In this document: one piece after another, positions 24,871 to 35,280 of the stretch
How positions within the stretch are numbered: the stretch's first letter is position 1
Layout of the letters: each line of letters opens with the position of its first letter
Source of the DNA: Ailanthus altissimus
Taxonomy: Eukaryota > Streptophyta > Magnoliopsida > Sapindales > Simaroubaceae
Reading direction: 5' to 3'
Length of the DNA: 64,000 bases
NCBI GenBank assembly: GCA_946807835.1
Contig: OX327683.1
Span: forward strand, 873,001-937,000
Notes under the pieces: generated by a model
Databases searched by the model: none
Seen by the model: the letters and a program-made list of their open reading frames with translations, nothing else
What the model was told of the DNA's origin: nothing
Program-made: the position numbers and the translations under genes

Positions 24871-25531
24871 GATCTTGAGCCTTTCTTCTTTCCATCTCTA
24901 TGTGAGGCTCTTCTTCATACAGATAAGCTTTTTGCATTAGCCTCTCTCTGCCCTCATAATTAATTTAAGTTTATAATGATTTCATATCATTCATCATTAA
25001 ACCCTCCTTGCCATATAGAAGCGTATCAACAAAGTACTTATAGCTTAAAGGAAGTGAATTTAGCAAGATGATTACCTTGTCTTCATCCTCTATCTTGATG
25101 TTGATAGATTCAAGATCAATGATGATATTGTTCAAGTTGTCTATACGGTCCTTTATCAATGTCCTATTAGATATGGACAACTAATAGAACTTTTTCTTTA
25201 TATGCAATCTATTGGCCAACAACATCTGTATATAAAATGAGTTAGGTCTCTTTCAAAGACCAATTATTGTCATTTCATCTACTACTTCCCTCAATACTTC
25301 ATCACTCAATGATAAAACGATTAAACTATAAGCTCTTTCTTGAATATCCTTTCTTTCTGCTTCAATCTTAGACGATTCTAGTGTCTTTTCTTCTTCACTA
25401 GATGGAGTTGCAGTTTTCTCTAATGCCGAGCCTAACTATTGGTTCACCAGTAATGTTTTCACCTTAAGCTTCCATATATTGAAGTTATTCGTCCCGTTGA
25501 ATTTCTCTACCTCATACTTGGGTGTGATCAT
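24871..25531 (-). pseudogene. Copia-3 gag
   Basis: The ATG at 25531-25529 starts MITPKYEVEKFNG, with the NIWKLK tryptophan intact. A TAG follows soon after, in the NQ-LGS stretch. Downstream, 25180-24971 encodes DLESINIKIEDEDKVIILLNS. The frame is broken near 25240. Confidence 0.8.
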
Positions 25532-25548
25532 GTCTTACTTCAAACCAA

Positions 25549-25560
25549 GTTTTGATATCA
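25549..25560 (-). other. Primer-binding site of Copia-3, mutated
   Basis: The minus strand reads TGATATCAAAAC three bases inside the LTR. This is the initiator-Met site with several changes. Confidence 0.7.
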
Positions 25561-25563
25561 GTT

Positions 25564-26101
25564 TGTTAAAGTGAAAGCAATAAACCCAAGTAATACAATG
25601 CTATAACAAGCAATTAAGAAATAAACTAGAGAAGAAAAGTAAAAGAAAGTATAAAAGAATTTACGTTGTTCGGCAACTTGCCTATGTCCACGACGGATCA
25701 AGATCTAGCTTTCTTTTGTTAATGAATCACAAGGCACTTACAATAGTATGCATTTTACAAGAAATGACTCAAAGCTCACAAAGAACTCTCTCAATTGCAC
25801 TCACAAAGAAGACAATTGATCTCTCTTGTAGCCAATGGATTTTCTTGCTAATGTTTTGTATTTCAATCTCTTGATTGTATTTTCAAGTCAATAGAAACCT
25901 TTTATATAGATCTTGGATGTCATAGGTTATTCTTAAATCGAGTGCGATTTGGTTTAAAAAGTCCTATTTCTCTTTGAATATAAATTAGGATACTAATTTA
26001 TGAAGTCCTATTTCACTTAAGATAAAAATATGATATTAATTTATGAAGCCTTATTTCACTTAAGATACAAATTAAGAATAATTTTTAATCAACATTTTAC
26101 A
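25564..26101 (-). repeat. 5' LTR of Copia-3 (538 bp)
   Basis: It starts TGTTAAAGTGAAAG and ends ...AACATTTTACA. It has an extra copy of the TATTTCACTTAAGATA-type unit compared with the other LTR, which accounts for most of the 55-bp length difference. Confidence 0.87.
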
Positions 26102-26166
26102 TACCAAAAGACAGATCTAAATTATCCCACACACCCAAAGTTGGTGTTACGAAATTATGCAAATAA
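26102..26166 (+). pseudogene. NBS-LRR gene fragment C (C-terminus and stop)
   Basis: If one copy of the target duplication is dropped, the frame running through CNVLKSP at 21150 continues here as KDRSKLSHTPKVGVT and stops at TAA (26164-26166). The KISHIPNI-type ending is characteristic of RGA-type NBS-LRR C-termini, so this is the natural end of the gene. Confidence 0.72.
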
Positions 26167-27531
26167 TATTTGATTAGAAAATCTCTTCAACAATTACCAT
26201 AATCTGCAGGTAATCCATTAACCTACTTCCTTCTTCTTAATTTTTTTTTGAATTTCAATTATAAAAAGAAGAAAATAATATTTTTTCAGACTAATTCTAT
26301 ATTGTGTAAATGACAGGAAAAATCCTAACATTTTCTTTTTCTAAGATTTTGAGTTTCTGGTCAAGTATCTAATATTTAGTTCAACCGATATTCTTTTCTT
26401 TTAATTTTTTTTTTTTTTGAAAATTATCATCCATTATTCAAAATAGTTAAAAGTTTCCGATGTTGTTTAATAAGTTTCTGTGCTCCACGACATTTGGTCA
26501 TTAAAATTGCGAATTGTTCGTTTAACATTTATGAGATCTATTTAAGTACTCAGGTGTTGAGGATATAGAATTGAACCTAGAAATTGTCTATTCTCATTCA
26601 AAAGTTTTATCATGTTTCATTCATATATACATTACTTCGTAATTGATGTGTGAACTTTATTTCAGCTTCTTGAAAAGAAAATGGAGACATTTTATTACTG
26701 CGGCATTTTCCATACCCTCCCTGGATGATATGATTTCAAGTTATTGGGGTAGATTTTCAAAATTGGCAAAGGAATGGCGAACGGTGGTGATGCGACCAAG
26801 TAAGGTGGCTGTTGGCGATTGGTGTAGATATTGACATCTGACAAGCATATTCAGGCTGATATTGACAAGCTTCTAAGATTTAATAGGTGTTACTCTTGGT
26901 CCAAAGTGAAGAAATTTTGGCAACCCAAAATTTTCAACAGTGGTGTTATGAATCTTTCCAAAAGGTGTCTTTTTATTGTTAGCATTTCATCCATATTTAG
27001 AGGAAATCATTGTCTTAGATCAACTGTTTCACTTCAATTCCCTGTTTTTGACTAAATTTTGTTTTAATTTGCAGTTGCAAGAAGCTGTTCATTTTCTGCT
27101 GAATTATATAATATTCCTGAGGATTTATTTCTTCTTCCAATATTTCCTCAATTCTGAATCTTTTGAATTCTAATTAAAATGGTTGCATTTACTGTCAAAA
27201 CAGAGGTAATATCATCCCCTTCTTTTTTATTTGTTGTTGTTTGTAATCCATCCTTTTTTTTAAAAATTCTTTGTATAATATTCTTTATCTTATACCAATT
27301 GTCCCAGATCTGTCTACTCTAGCATTAGCAATTCTTTTCTCAAGCAAATCGTGTATAATGTTAATGCATGAAATCTGAACGGGGTAATTAGCTATAGCCG
27401 TCTCGCTCTACAAAATGTTTCACCATTTTAAGTATCCTTAATAATTTCCAAGGAATTAATGCTACTTGATTTCCAGAGACACATAAAATTTTGTTTTTGC
27501 AGTGGCTTGCAAGAGATAGTGATCTCAAAAT
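26167..27531 (+). other. Region downstream of the NBS-LRR stop; no clear gene
   Basis: No protein family is recognised. Acceptor-like tracts occur (TTTATTTCAG before 26666, TTAATTTGCAG before 27075, TTTTTGCAG before 27513) and a 63-codon frame lies at 26643-26834. The stretch could be 3' UTR and introns of the dead resistance gene, or remnants of another gene. Confidence 0.3.
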
Positions 27532-27990
27532 TGTTGGCAAGGTGGAAACAATTCACAAAAGTATAATAGTGCAGCAAATAATTTCAATAATTCACCTACG
27601 TTTACGACGGATCATGATATCTCTTTTTATTATTTGAATTACAAAAGTATTCACAAAGCAGGCTTTTACAAGTGTCACAAAGTTCACAAAGAATTTCTCT
27701 CTCTAAATAAAGGATTACAACAATTGCTCTTTCAATTGTCTCTCTTGTATTTTTCTAAGATTTGTTAATATGTTTTCAAGCCAAAATAAAAATTTTTATA
27801 TAAGCTATAGACATCCTAGGTAAACCCTAATCCAAGTGAAAAAAAGATAGGGCCTAATCCAACTTGTTAATTTAATTGAGAATACTTTGAGAAACTCAAT
27901 AGGCTGATATTGACATCCTAGGTAAACCCTAATCCAACTTGTTAATTTCTAGCAGCTTTGATTATTTCTCTCTTAAATAGCCAAAATCAA
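27532..27990 (-). repeat. Degenerate copia LTR fragment
   Basis: TGTTGGCAAGGTGGAAAC followed by CACCTACGTTTACGACGGAT mirrors the start of the Copia-1/2/3 LTRs (TGTTGAAGCGGAAG..., CCTACGTCCACGGCGGATC) in the same orientation. Inside, a piece around ACATCCTAGGTAAACCCT is present twice (about 27808 and 27913). No internal coding part adjoins it, so it is a solo or truncated LTR. Confidence 0.6.
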
Positions 27991-27999
27991 GCTTTTTAA

Positions 28000-29141
28000 A
28001 AATTTCCTTGATTGAAATGTTCAACTCAGTTCACTACCCTAGTGCACAACAAGTATACTTTATATTATAAGTCTCTCTACGTTCACGCTTATTTATCTTA
28101 TGAAACTCTTCCATAAGTTCGTGAATGATGCCCCTCCCCCCCCAACACAAGTTACAGATATTATAGAATGGCGAGTTGAACCATACAAGTTAAGGTTAAC
28201 TATATTTGTATAGTTGCTTCATCACTTATATCCTAGAAGAGCAGAGATATAGATAACCCATGTCAAATCTCTATGTGCTAGATCTTGAACTTATCTTCAA
28301 ATTTATATTTTCATAAATAATATCTGTAAATACCTTTACGATATTATATAACCTTACAAAAAAAATCTTTTTTGGGGTTTATACTTATAGCCATAAGACT
28401 TCTTAAAATACAATCTCGAAGCATCAAATATATAACTCATCTATATATGCTGATGAATCCCATATCTATGTATACCAGACTCCATGAGTATCAAACTATA
28501 ACCAATGACATCTAAAGGTTAGACCATAAAAGGTTTTTGACATTCGTGGAATTAAAACATGTTAGATAACCAATAAGCCCACTGTGGCGCATGAGTCAAA
28601 TAACTACAAATACTACTTAACTTGATAAGATCTATTGACAACTCTATAAGATGTTTATTAGAGGTCCTTATAAGTCTATTTAGTACTCAATCCTCATTGA
28701 ATACCTGTATATCTATACGAGCTTCTACTAAGCCCACGTTCTATTAAGACTAACTGTCTAGACAATTCAAATATAGACATACATTGATTCAAAAGGTATA
28801 CTAATCGATTTGTATCAGCAACCATAGATCAAGAATAATGTCTTCGAGAACATACTGCATAATTATATTTTTTGACTTTATTTACAACTCCTTGCAACTA
28901 TCTCATTATTAATATACTCGCAAGTCTTTGTCCTATTTTAGACAAGGTTCTAACTCTTAGAATGCTAATCTTATTACTGACTTGAACACCTTTAGATCAA
29001 ATCTAAACCTCTCTAGATCTATAATGTTTGAAAAGTGCCATATAATAAATATTATCAATTTAGTGAAATATTCATTGTATAAATATCAAATAAATAAATA
29101 TTCGTACAATATTAGGATGGCAAGTAAACACTACTACAACA
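28000..29141 (-). repeat. Long-LTR copia family, partial LTR (minus)
   Basis: This 1.1-kb block is similar, in the same orientation, to 49310-50537 and, inverted, to 51567-52800. A conserved core lies around CTACCCTAGTGCACAACAAG. On the minus strand it starts TGTTGTAGTAGTG...TTGCCATCC, like the TGTTAGGG...GTGCCATCC start at 51567. The left half of the LTR is missing. It inserted into an Athila-like gag at 29141. Confidence 0.75.
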
Positions 29142-29790
29142 AGCACTTTCTCAACATGTCTTTGAATATTTCTTATGCTTTATATAGAGACTCTACATCA
29201 AATTGAACAAAGGATGTTTTATCATTTCTCAACTTAGTCATCTTTGTTGGTGAAAAGAATTAACTAGAAATTTTTTAAGTAAGTCATCCCATGTGGCTAC
29301 AGATTCGGATGGAAATGACATCAACTAACTTATAACTTTTATCTTTGATTGAGAATAAAAATAGCCTCAGTTTGATTGCTTCGTCTGAGATCCCATTGTA
29401 CTTAAGAGTATCATAAATTTTTAAATTTAAAAATTTATGATGTGCTCATTACGATCATCTTGTGATAGTGTACTAAATTGAACACAGTCTTTGAACATCT
29501 AAATAATGATTAGCTTGATTTTAAAGTTATTTGCATTGGCAATTAGCCCGTGTATGCTTGAATGGATACCATTTGCCATAGGTACTATATAATCCCTTCA
29601 AGATTGATGTGTTTTTGCAATTATTGGGTTCTAAATTTCTACATTCTGGATCTAATCGTCCATGGTTGCTACATGATTCTTCTCTCGATATAGTCTTTGA
29701 AACATTCTTTCTATTTCAGGATCAAAAGAAGTCAATTCGACACTTCTTTGCTTTGTGCATAAACTTATTAAAAAATCTGTAATAAGCATT
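29142..29790 (-). pseudogene. Athila-like (Ty3/gypsy) gag fragment
   Basis: On the minus strand, across several frames, it encodes QFSTLSQDDRNEHI, SVATWDDLLKKFLV and SLYKA followed by EIFKDMLRKC. These are hallmarks of the retrotransposon gag domain of Athila-type gypsy elements. Many stops and frameshifts are present. The 3' side is cut by the LTR insertion at 29141. Its 5' LTR and primer site follow to the right. Confidence 0.7.
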
Positions 29791-29862
29791 AAAAAAAAGA
29801 AAAAGTCTTAATTAAAAGTAAGATAGCCTGGTATTAGTATTAGTAAAGAATAATAGTAAAGT

Positions 29863-29879
29863 CTCCAATAACGGTGCCA
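29863..29879 (-). other. Primer-binding site of the Athila-like element
   Basis: The minus strand reads TGGCACCGTTATTGGAG, close to the TGGCGCCGTTGCCGGGG site of Athila-type elements (taken as tRNA-Asp primed). It lies five bases inside the LTR end. Confidence 0.75.
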
Positions 29880-29884
29880 AAAAC

Positions 29885-31203
29885 TTGCTGTATGTTTCTA
29901 CTGAATTGGATGTAAGTGTACAATATCACAACAGGCAATATAGAATGAGTTAAATATCATTCCTACAAAGACATTTTAACCTATTCTTTATTAAATTCTA
30001 AAATTATGTCTTCTTACATATGCCCAAATAAAAAAAAAATGAATCCAAACTAGTATATTCTATACTAAAATTTAATCAAGATAGACTAAAGTAAATAAGG
30101 GTTTATCATAATTAGAGAAAGAACCTACGGTTACAACTTATTCCTTAATACTTTAATTGAACTAGTTAATGCCTTATTCTAATCTCTCAATTATGAATTA
30201 TTGGCTAGATCCTTACTCTCGTTACAAGCCTCTATTAATGGTCAAGTAACTATATCTTACCCTAACAATGACCAATATGTCTAACATAGTTAGAGTAGAA
30301 TAAGACTTATTAAAGAACTAATCTATTAATACCATATATGCCATATAGGTATATGAATATCCCATATAAAAATTATAATTGTTACGCTGTAATTATATAT
30401 CAATCTACCATATGCTAAACATATAAATTCTTTCATCAAGTTCATTATGATTCCTAAAATAATCTATATACTAGCCAGATAAAAAGAAAGCTTTAAGCAC
30501 AAATAAATTGAACAATTCAATTTATTGAGTTCATAAAATAAGAAAAATAAAATCCAATTACCTATTAAGTTCAAAATTCCAACCTGAGATAAAGAAAAGT
30601 AGTTCATAATGATTAAAAAGTACTAGAGCATAAATGTAAAGAAATCATGGAGAAAAAAATAATAAATTTAAGAAAAGAAAGAGAATAAACAAGGTTTCCC
30701 CCTCTAGATCTTCACTTTCTCTCTCTAAGTTACAACATAATCTTCTCTTTAAACTTTAAACTTTTTTCCTAATCTCTATTAAAATTTGTTTTGCTTCTTT
30801 GCTTTATCTTGTATTTTTTTCTTTGGCTTCAAAAGACTTATTTGTAGGTTTCGTGGCCTTAAATTAGGGTTACTTCAAATCCAACTCTAATTTGATTCCC
30901 TTCCATCGAATGAGAGTTGAGACATTGACTTTTGGGCGCCATAGCAATGAACTCTCTAACTTGAATGCCACAGTATTGGAACTTTCAACTTTAGCACCAC
31001 GACATTAATTTTTGGCCATCATTGCACTGGTTTCTTTTCTTAGCTTCTTAATCTTTTTTCTTTTGATTTCCAATATCTTTCCACTAAAAGCCTTTAAGCC
31101 TATAAATCATCAATAACATTTGTAAAAAGCCAAATAATTAATATAAATTGAATAAACACTAAATTTTGGAAGACAAAATATATATTATAATTATGCTCTA
31201 TCA
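29885..31203 (-). repeat. 5' LTR of the Athila-like element
   Basis: About 1.3 kb, reading TGATAGAGCATAATT... to ...ACATACAGCA on the minus strand, with TG/CA ends and the primer site immediately after. No second LTR or target duplication is found; the element is truncated downstream of gag. Confidence 0.6.
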
Positions 31204-31379
31204 ATGCATAAACTAATCTAGGTGCATTTTACTCATGAAATCAACTGCACACACATACACACACAAGTGGGTCACTTATGGCATAGGAGTACTAGATTGA
31301 AATATTTAAAGTTTGCTGCAAAAGAGTTTCTAGAAAGATTTATAGTTAAGAGTATGTTTTGAGACAAGCAGTTAGCAAT

Positions 31380-31472
31380 TCACTAGCCCATCATGTTATT
31401 GTTATTTTAGCTTTTAGTTTTTAGTTTTGCCTCCTTGCTCGAGGATGAGTAAGTTATTAAATTTGGGAGAGT
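31380..31472 (+). other. 3' untranslated tail and polypurine tract of a second Athila-like element
   Basis: The plus strand TTGCTCGAGGATGAGTAAG...AAATTTGGGAGAGTT is the usual lead-in to an Athila-type 3' LTR: a GACGAGCAA-like motif, then a TTTGGGGG-like purine tract. It directly precedes TGATAAGTGC at 31473. About 170 bp upstream (31204-31380) show nothing recognisable. Confidence 0.6.
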
Positions 31473-32653
31473 TTGATAAGTGCATTTTCTATATAATGTT
31501 TTATCCCTCATAATTTGGTATTTGCTTATTTTGAGCATAAAAAAATTGGCTTTTATGCATGAATTATTATTCTGTAGTTTTCACAAAATAATGCAACAAG
31601 AAAGAAAAAAAAAAGGGCATTTCACAATACCAAGCAGAGGGCCTAAGTTTGAGAGTTAGCTCTGCAGTGTCGCCAGCAGCCACATCATCTTAAATTTTTG
31701 TGTCCTAATTTTGAAGATCCATCTTGAAATCTATTAAAAGAAAACTAAAGGCCTCATCTAAGAAGGAGGAGAGAGCACAAAATTTTGAGAGAGAATGACA
31801 TTTGGAAGCTTAGAATCTTAAAACATCTTGAATATTTGTGAAGATTGTAGCCCAAAAAAGACATCTCAAATATAGTTTCTTCTTTTTCCTTTCTTATTCT
31901 CTTTGATTAGGAGTTTATATTTATGGTTATTGTTTGTTTAGATATGTTTGCACTTATAAATTTCTAGATAATCTTACTTTTTTGTTTATTTATGATTGGC
32001 TAAACTCTTATTATAAGGCCTTGATGTAGCTCTATAACACTATGTTTGAATGATTTAGTTGATTATTAACAAATCTTGTTTAATTATTAGGAAATGAATT
32101 AGTTGTTCTAAATTGCTAGGTTTTAATGATGGAAAAGATTAACCCATTGATTGAATTTGAGAAGCATAGCCTTAAATGTTATTGAGTTAAGAGACTAATA
32201 ACACTTATGTAATTGTTGTAAGGGTTGCTTAATGATTGCATGGGTATACAAATTTGACAAGAATATCAACTTGAAAATGTATACTTAGGATCTCATTTGA
32301 TACTTAGAAAATGTAATGAGATTAATCTTGACCCTCTTGATTAATGAATTAACAAGATTAGTTAATAATCACTAAACACGAAGAACATAGAAAAATTAGA
32401 GTAAAATCAAGACTTTAGGACCTCTTTATTATAGATTTTTCACCTCTTAAGATTGTTAAATTGTTAGTTTAATTCATTTAAATTTTTGTAATCAATCAAG
32501 AATTAAGATAGCTTAGATAAATCAAGTTACAAATACTATAGTAATTAGCATTAATCCGAAAGAGTCATCTTTATAAAAATGATACTCACTTATCATTTTA
32601 TTATTTTCTTATAATACGTGCACTTGTAGTTTTGTACGTGTGTCTTTATCGCA
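31473..32653 (+). repeat. Athila-like 3' LTR (plus strand)
   Basis: This 1181-bp sequence starts TGATAAGTGCATTTTC and ends TTTATCGCA, with short inverted ends (TGATAA / TTATCGCA). The 3' part, with AAAAATGATACTCACTTATC and ATACGTGCACTTG, resembles the U5 side of Athila/Tat LTRs. It points opposite to the element at 29142-31203 and is a different subfamily. Confidence 0.6.
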
Positions 32654-33779
32654 AACCTTCTTCTTATTATTTTTATTAATTATTTTTTTGTAACGTAGGC
32701 CCCAAATGAATTGTTCCTATCACCATATGTATTTGAACTCCTTTCTGCCAACTCCATGGCACCAGGATCTTTTGTGCCTATAAGGTATCTATACTTAAAT
32801 ACCAAAGCTAATTTGGTATTCTTATATTTATTCATCTAGATCCATGCTTAGAAATTGTATAAAATTATATAAGTTTCTGCCTCTATTTTTAGGCCCAAGA
32901 ATTCAGCTAGTAATCAGCTACAACAGCTTAATTAGGTCCCATTGTAGCTTTTATTTAGGTCCCAACGTAGATTGTAATGAATCCATAATTCAATCTCTAT
33001 GATGCCTGAACCATCTATGCTCACTACAACACTTATTGATCCTTCTTAATTCTGAAATCTTGACTAGATTAATAAATCAATTCTCGATGTAATCAAGAAA
33101 TCTAGGCCTGATAGAAAAATATCAAGTAACTTTCCATCATATGGAAATTCCCTGTTAGAAATTTCGATAAGAGATAAAGGTGAAGCGAGAAATATAGTGC
33201 TAAAATTTGAAATCGTTGTTGCTTTTTCAGGTATACGTGTTAGCTTAACTGGTTTTAAGATTAAATGTTGTATACTTTAAATTTATCCTCATTATTGGAT
33301 AGCAAATGTTGACAGATTTGGACCAATATCTCTCAACCTTCTCAAAATTCATTTGGGTAACTATCATTCTGGACTGTCGTTGGACCTGGAAATGCCATTA
33401 CTAATTTGAATTTATCTAAGACCATATTATTTCTATTTGCTGAAGGTTAAAATGAGCAGAGAAAATAGGAGGCCAATCTAATTTAAGGAATGACCGAGTA
33501 AGTTTCTAAGAGTATAAGAATCAGGTAATAGGTACCTCATAACAAGAAATGAATTATATTGAATTATCTGCCAAATCTCAAACGATTACAGGAATATAAA
33601 TGGAATCACAGTTGCTATCAGTAATCATTGTTGTGTGCATCTAACTCATAGAGATTCAAAAGAAAACAAAGTGCAGTGACAACCTTCATTTCTGCCAAGC
33701 TTAAGTACTTACGATCACAAATACTACTAGTTCTGTATTTATAATTATTTGTTTCATTAATTTATTATATTATTTATGT

Positions 33780-34160
33780 AAAATATTATAATTTTGTGTT
33801 GATTTCTATCATAAATTATGACAGTAATTTAATAGCCATTCAAAGCTATAGATTGTTGATGTATAATATCATAATTTAATGCTGGTTTTTTATCATCAAA
33901 TTGTGATAGTGATTTTGCCACATCATTTGTCATGACTTGCCATGTCACCTACTAGCCATATTTTTTCTTTTCATGGGGCAAATGCCTTGTCAGTAGCCGT
34001 TTAGTATGACAACTCAACTTCTCTTACTTCTTAATAATGATACATTAGCAGTCGTGAGAAATATTTTTTTATATTAAAATTCTATCACAAATTTATAAGA
34101 CATATTCTATCACAATTTTATAATAGTTGAATTTTTTCACACTGTGAATGGACTGATGGA
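33780..34160. repeat. Degenerate MITE-like sequence with CACTA-type subterminal motifs
   Basis: Units such as TTTCTATCATAAATTATGACAG, TATCATCAAATTGTGATAG and TCTATCACAAATTTATAAG resemble the subterminal repeats of the CACTA-like element at 4716-10721. No clean terminal CACTA pair is visible here. Confidence 0.4.
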
Positions 34161-34204
34161 ATAAATGCATCATAAACCATACTTTGTGACACAAAGTTTG
34201 AAAA

Positions 34205-34345
34205 GCCTATTTTCTAATATTGTGTCTACCCAAATGACAAATATCATACCACTTGTGCCAACTCATAACGACTCATGTCACTTAATGACAACTCATTCCA
34301 ACTCAGGTTACTTAGTAACAACTCACGCCAACTCATGCTATTAGC
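34205..34345 (+). repeat. Short imperfect tandem repeat (CAACTCA motif)
   Basis: TGACAACTCATTCCAACTCA and relatives (CACTTAATGACAACTCA, ACTTAGTAACAACTCACG) recur three to four times with a spacing near 30-40 bp. Function unknown. Confidence 0.6.
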
Positions 34346-35108
34346 CCATTTTCAATAATTTGCCAACTTGCTTAATTATTGAATTGCTATAAGTAAAACT
34401 GTCTTCACTTTATTTATAGGATCTAAGTCTCCTTATCATGCTGCCCTGAAGATTGAGGTTCCTTCAAGAACACCAATCTTGGATCGTAAAGTGGAGATTA
34501 AATAAAATTAAAAAAAATTAAATTGAAACGAAGAGAGACTGCAAAAATTGGATAAGATAGTAAAGATCACCGTTAATCGCCAGTGTGGACTGAAATTATA
34601 ATCGATGAAGTGAAAACTATATCACAAGCTACTATCATGGATTTCGTTTCGTCAAGTTGTATTCAATTTTCAACTAATTATTATTTTTCTTTACATGTCA
34701 ACATCATTGTTTTCATAAGTATCGATTTTCTACTACGTATGGTTTTTATTGAACCTGCAATAATGACATAAAGCAGTTTTAATCAAATCACTTTAGGTTG
34801 AATAAAGGCCATTGCAAAAATGTCATTTTAGTTTTGTTCTAAGAATCTAAGAAAACTTAGAGATTTTGAAATATTAAAGATAAATAATCAAAATCTAAGA
34901 ACTCACACCTAGAATAGAAGAGATAAAGAAAAGAATCAGGATACCATTCAATCTCAAGTAAAATAAAACTTAAAAATCAAGAACTGGTATAAGAAACACT
35001 GGAAGAAATTAAGAACAATATTAATGAACTTGGAGATTTGACTTTGTTGCCATTATTGGAAAACAATCCTTGAGAGATTCTATAACTCACACTAAGAAAT
35101 AGTACTTT

Positions 35109-35215
35109 CACTACTAAAAAAAGATTTTTAGTTATAAAGATTTTGTGATAGAAATATAGTTTGTAATTGTAATATTAATATAATAATAATAATAGTAGTA
35201 GTAGTAGTATTAATG
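35109..35215 (+). mobile_element. Orphan CACTA-type terminus
   Basis: CACTACTAAAAAAAGATTTT followed by TAGTTATAAAGATTTTGTGATAGAAATATA matches, base for base over much of its length, the inverted right end of the element at 4716-10721. It runs into a TAG/TAA-rich microsatellite (about 35165-35210), then the 3' end of the ankyrin gene; no matching second end is present. Confidence 0.5.
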
Positions 35216-35280
35216 ACGAGAGATGGTCAAACCAAGTAAAACCAAATAGAGCTCGACCATTCTTAAAATATCATACAACT

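Larger units (their letters stand above)
21151..26101 (-). mobile_element. Copia-3, full-length but decayed Ty1/copia element
   Basis: LTRs at 21151-21633 and 25564-26101 enclose gag, protease, integrase, RT and RNase H on the minus strand. Flanks are CACCA (21146-21150) and TACCA (26102-26106), a 5-bp target duplication with one mismatch. The element is 4.95 kb. It is a relative of Copia-1 and Copia-2, with clearly diverged LTRs. It inserted into the last few codons of the NBS-LRR gene. Confidence 0.93.
32699..34505 (+). pseudogene. Possible exon remnants of an unidentified plus-strand gene
   Basis: Three exon-like pieces lie here. 32699-32784 (acceptor GTAACGTAG, donor GTATCT) reads APNELFLSPYVFELLS and on to SFVPIR. 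About 33301-33412 (after TTGGATAG) reads VDRFGPISLNLLKIHLG. 34420-34505 (after TTTATTTATAG) reads SKSPYHAALKIEV and ends with TAA. Composition and splice signals look genic, but phases do not simply join and I recognise no family. An Athila-like LTR sits 45 bp upstream of the first piece, so the gene, if real, is truncated. Confidence 0.25.

Noticed and set aside
26643..26834. 63-codon frame as a gene
   Set aside because: It has an acceptor-like upstream tract but no recognisable family, and stops soon after; kept only as part of an unassigned region.
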